From NCBI GenBank assembly GCA_964413535.1, contig CAYPTB010000051.1, forward strand, positions 62,001 through 126,000: a DNA stretch of 64,000 nucleotides, read 5' to 3'. The translations under genes and the position numbers were made by a program. Source of the DNA: CAYPTB01 sp964413535. Its GTDB lineage: Bacteria; Planctomycetota; UBA1135; GCA-002686595. A model generated the notes under the pieces. That model saw nothing but the letters and a program-made list of their open reading frames with translations, did no database searches and was not told the DNA's origin. Below are positions 62,115 through 64,000 of this stretch, piece by piece. Numbering within the stretch: position 1 is the first letter of the stretch; each line of letters starts with the position of its first letter.

Positions 62115-63308
62115 ATGCCGCGCCGGATCGCCAAGGGCCTGTTCGACTTCGCCGCGTCCTACCTGTTCGCGTGCATCCTGCTCGGGTTGCTCTTCGTGCT
62201 CACGCTCCTCGGGACGCTCGAGCAAGTCGACCACGGCCTGCACGAGGTGCAGAAGAAGTACTTCAACTCGCTCTTCCTCGTGCATCCCATCACGGAAGGG
62301 TTCGGCGTGCCGCTGCCCGGCGCCGCGCTCGTCCTCGCGCTCCTGACGGTCAATGTCGTGCTCGGGGGGCTCGTGCGCATCAGGAAGAGCAAGGCGACAC
62401 TGGGCGTGATGGTGATCCACGTCGGGATCGTGATCATGATGGCGGCCGGCCTCGTGAAGCTCACTGCGGCCGAGGAGGGACACCTGACGCTCTACGAGGG
62501 CCAGCGCTCCGACGAGTACGTGAGCTACTACCTGTGGGAGGTGGCGGTCTTCCGCGCGAACGAGCTCGAGGACGTCGTCGAGCTCGTGGTCCCCGACGAA
62601 TACCTGCGGGACCTCGTGGACGGGAGGACGGCGGTCTTCACGAGCCCGGACCTCCCGTTCGAGTTCGAGCTGTCGAACTTCGTCCCGAACGGCCGTCCCA
62701 TGCCGAAAGGCCCCATGTGGCACACGCCGCACCCGGTCGTCGACGGCTACGCGCTGCGCGAACTGCCGCTCGAGGAGGAGGCGGAGGCGAACGTGGCCGG
62801 ACTCTACGTCACCGTTCGGGGCGCGGGACGTGAGCCCCTGCGCGGCATCTTGGGGGGGCTCGAGAGGTATCCGTGGGTGTGCGAGTGGGACGACGAGTTG
62901 TGGGCGTTCTCGCTGCGCCACAAGCGCTACCAGATGCCCTACACGATCGTCCTCGACGACTTCACGCGCGAGCTGCACCCGCGCACGGGTATCGCGAAGA
63001 GCTTCATGAGCGACGTGACGAAGCTCGGGGACGGCGACGATCGCTCGCTGCGCATCGAGATGAACGAGCCGTTGCGCGCGGGCGGGCTCGTCTTGTTCCA
63101 GGCGTCGTGGGGTCCCTCGAACGCGGGACCGAACGACCCGCTCTTCTCGACCTTCGCGGTCGTGCGCAACCCGTCCGACTACTGGCCGCTCTACTCGTGC
63201 ATCGTGATCGGCGTCGGGCTCCTGATTACCTTCGCGCGCAAGCTCTACCTGTACACGCGCTCGCAGAACGCGAAGCGCGCTTCCTCGCTCGAGAGGGTCG
63301 CCGCATGA
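62115..63308 (+). CDS. resB: ResB/Ccs1-like cytochrome c biogenesis protein
   Basis: A 397-residue membrane protein of System II cytochrome c maturation, which brings heme to apocytochromes with CcsA. Spans are at about 11-34, 69-90, 96-116 and 356-376, with a periplasmic domain of about 235 residues between the third and fourth, as in ResB. Features include FAASYLFACILLGLLFVLTL, LGVMVIHVGIVIMMAAGLVK (His as possible heme ligand), LEFELSNF-like FEFELSNFVPNG, YTIVLDDFTRELHPRTGIAK and GLVLFQASWGPS. ATG follows the upstream stop without gap; its stop overlaps the next ATG. Confidence 0.88.
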   Translation: MPRRIAKGLFDFAASYLFACILLGLLFVLTLLGTLEQVDHGLHEVQKKYFNSLFLVHPITEGFGVPLPGAALVLALLTVNVVLGGLVRIRKSKATLGVMVIHVGIVIMMAAGLVKLTAAEEGHLTLYEGQRSDEYVSYYLWEVAVFRANELEDVVELVVPDEYLRDLVDGRTAVFTSPDLPFEFELSNFVPNGRPMPKGPMWHTPHPVVDGYALRELPLEEEAEANVAGLYVTVRGAGREPLRGILGGLERYPWVCEWDDELWAFSLRHKRYQMPYTIVLDDFTRELHPRTGIAKSFMSDVTKLGDGDDRSLRIEMNEPLRAGGLVLFQASWGPSNAGPNDPLFSTFAVVRNPSDYWPLYSCIVIGVGLLITFARKLYLYTRSQNAKRASSLERVAA

Positions 63309-64000
63309 ACTGCCTCGTATCGATCTGCCTGACGGCCCTTGCGGCTTCGACCCTGCTCGCGGGACCGAGCCTCGCCCAGGAGGGCGGGCTCCACCCGCGG
63401 GAGCGGACGGCGCCGTGGAGCGAGGAGATCAAAGACCTCGTCGCCGCGCTCCCCGTGCAGGAGGGTGGACGTGTCAAGCCGCTCGCCACCTTCGCGGGCT
63501 TCCAACTCCTCAAGATGAACGGGCGGCGCTCGATCGAGGTGCAGGCGCCGGACGAGAGGCTCGACCCCGTCGACTGGATCCTCGACTGCCTGCTCTTCCC
63601 GGACGACGCGCGACACTACGAGACCTTCCTCGTCCAGGAATCGCAGGTCCTCGTCGGGGTCGGCCTGCGCGGGAAGAAGAAGCGCGACCGCTACAGCTAT
63701 GCCGAGCTCGCGCCCGCGATCGACAAGCTCTTCGCGCGCGCCCGCGAGCTCGTCCACAAGGACTCGAAGGATCTCACGCTGATCGAGAGCCAGACGCTGG
63801 CCCTGGCGACGAACCTGCGCGCGTTCGATGAGCTCGTGCACTTCCTGGACTTCGCGCGCTACCGGTACACGACCCGCGGCTCGGAGGGCATGGAGGATCT
63901 CTTCGGCGGGGCCGGGTCCTCGGGGATCGGCGCCGTGCTGGCCGCCTCGCCCGGGCTGCGCCAGCTCTACGAGCGCTCGACCAGCCGCGCGCACGCCGCG
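63305..64000 (+). CDS. ccsA: CcsA-type cytochrome c biogenesis protein, N-terminal part
   Basis: The frame opens at ATG 63305, overlapping the resB stop (ATGA), and is still open at the window end: 232 residues are visible. A signal peptide (ICLTALAASTLLAGPSLAQ) is followed by a soluble domain with LVAALPVQEGGRVKPLATFA, a block found near the start of the long CcsA proteins of planctomycetes and Bacteroidetes, then VDWILDCLLFPDDARHYETF. The multi-span core with the WWD heme motif should lie beyond the edge. Assignment rests on this block and on the adjacent resB. Confidence 0.8.
   Translation, partial: MNCLVSICLTALAASTLLAGPSLAQEGGLHPRERTAPWSEEIKDLVAALPVQEGGRVKPLATFAGFQLLKMNGRRSIEVQAPDERLDPVDWILDCLLFPDDARHYETFLVQESQVLVGVGLRGKKKRDRYSYAELAPAIDKLFARARELVHKDSKDLTLIESQTLALATNLRAFDELVHFLDFARYRYTTRGSEGMEDLFGGAGSSGIGAVLAASPGLRQLYERSTSRAHAA

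Noticed and set aside
60912..62978. Minus-strand frame of 688 codons
   Set aside because: Antisense to the lipoprotein and resB, which have lipobox, duplicated domain and membrane spans.

Overview
The window is about 64 kb of high-GC, gene-dense bacterial chromosome, with many GTG/ATG start codons overlapping the preceding stop. It suggests a Gram-negative bacterium, most likely a planctomycete. The reasons are lipid A synthesis (LpxB), Tat and lipoprotein signals, two tandem groEL copies, a ResB/CcsA cytochrome c maturation pair whose CcsA has a long periplasmic N-terminus, and many secreted proteins with kelch, NPCBM, carboxypeptidase-regulatory, HEAT, TPR and alpha-toroid repeats. This placement is inferred from gene content; no rRNA or tRNA gene was recognised.

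Layout. 1-8 kb: 3' part of selB, arfB-like release factor, secreted kelch protein, ApaH-like phosphatase, a membrane-anchored sulfatase-fold enzyme and two possible very small proteins. 8-16 kb: Tat/lipoprotein M24 peptidase, signal peptidase I, FAH-family enzyme, secreted alpha-toroid protein, a DUF2064 transferase coupled to a nitroreductase, and lpxB. 16-25 kb: TPR membrane protein, ABC transporter pair, Kdo-kinase-like protein, trkA, a lipoprotein, a 1014-residue carboxypeptidase-regulatory repeat protein and a HAD hydrolase. 25-31 kb: minus-strand chaperone block, transcribed groEL, groEL, dnaJ, grpE, fmdB. 31-41 kb: NPCBM protein, EPS sugar transferase, yraN, yajC, mnmA, a VWA protein, and two HEAT proteins around a TPR protein. 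41-48 kb: mdh-fumC, a thioesterase/membrane pair, rpmH and a YgiQ-type radical SAM protein. 48-56 kb: a giant secreted diheme cytochrome, pqiA/pqiB-like genes, and a SMUG1-like uracil-DNA glycosylase facing a dCTP deaminase. 56-64 kb: sucCD, a methyltransferase gene with no start codon, then a tight run of tatA, mobA, polyprenyl synthase, duplicated-domain lipoprotein, resB and ccsA (cut by the window end).

How it fits together. mdh, fumC and sucCD cover TCA-cycle steps. The last run supplies Tat export, molybdenum cofactor, a quinone side chain and cytochrome c assembly, so it reads as a respiratory-cofactor operon with one unknown lipoprotein inside it. LpxB, the Kdo-kinase-like protein, the Pqi proteins and the membrane sulfatase-fold enzyme point to envelope work. 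A recurring sequence feature is a TAnnnT hexamer 6-11 bases before start codons of genes that begin transcription units, which suggests leaderless or near-leaderless mRNAs.
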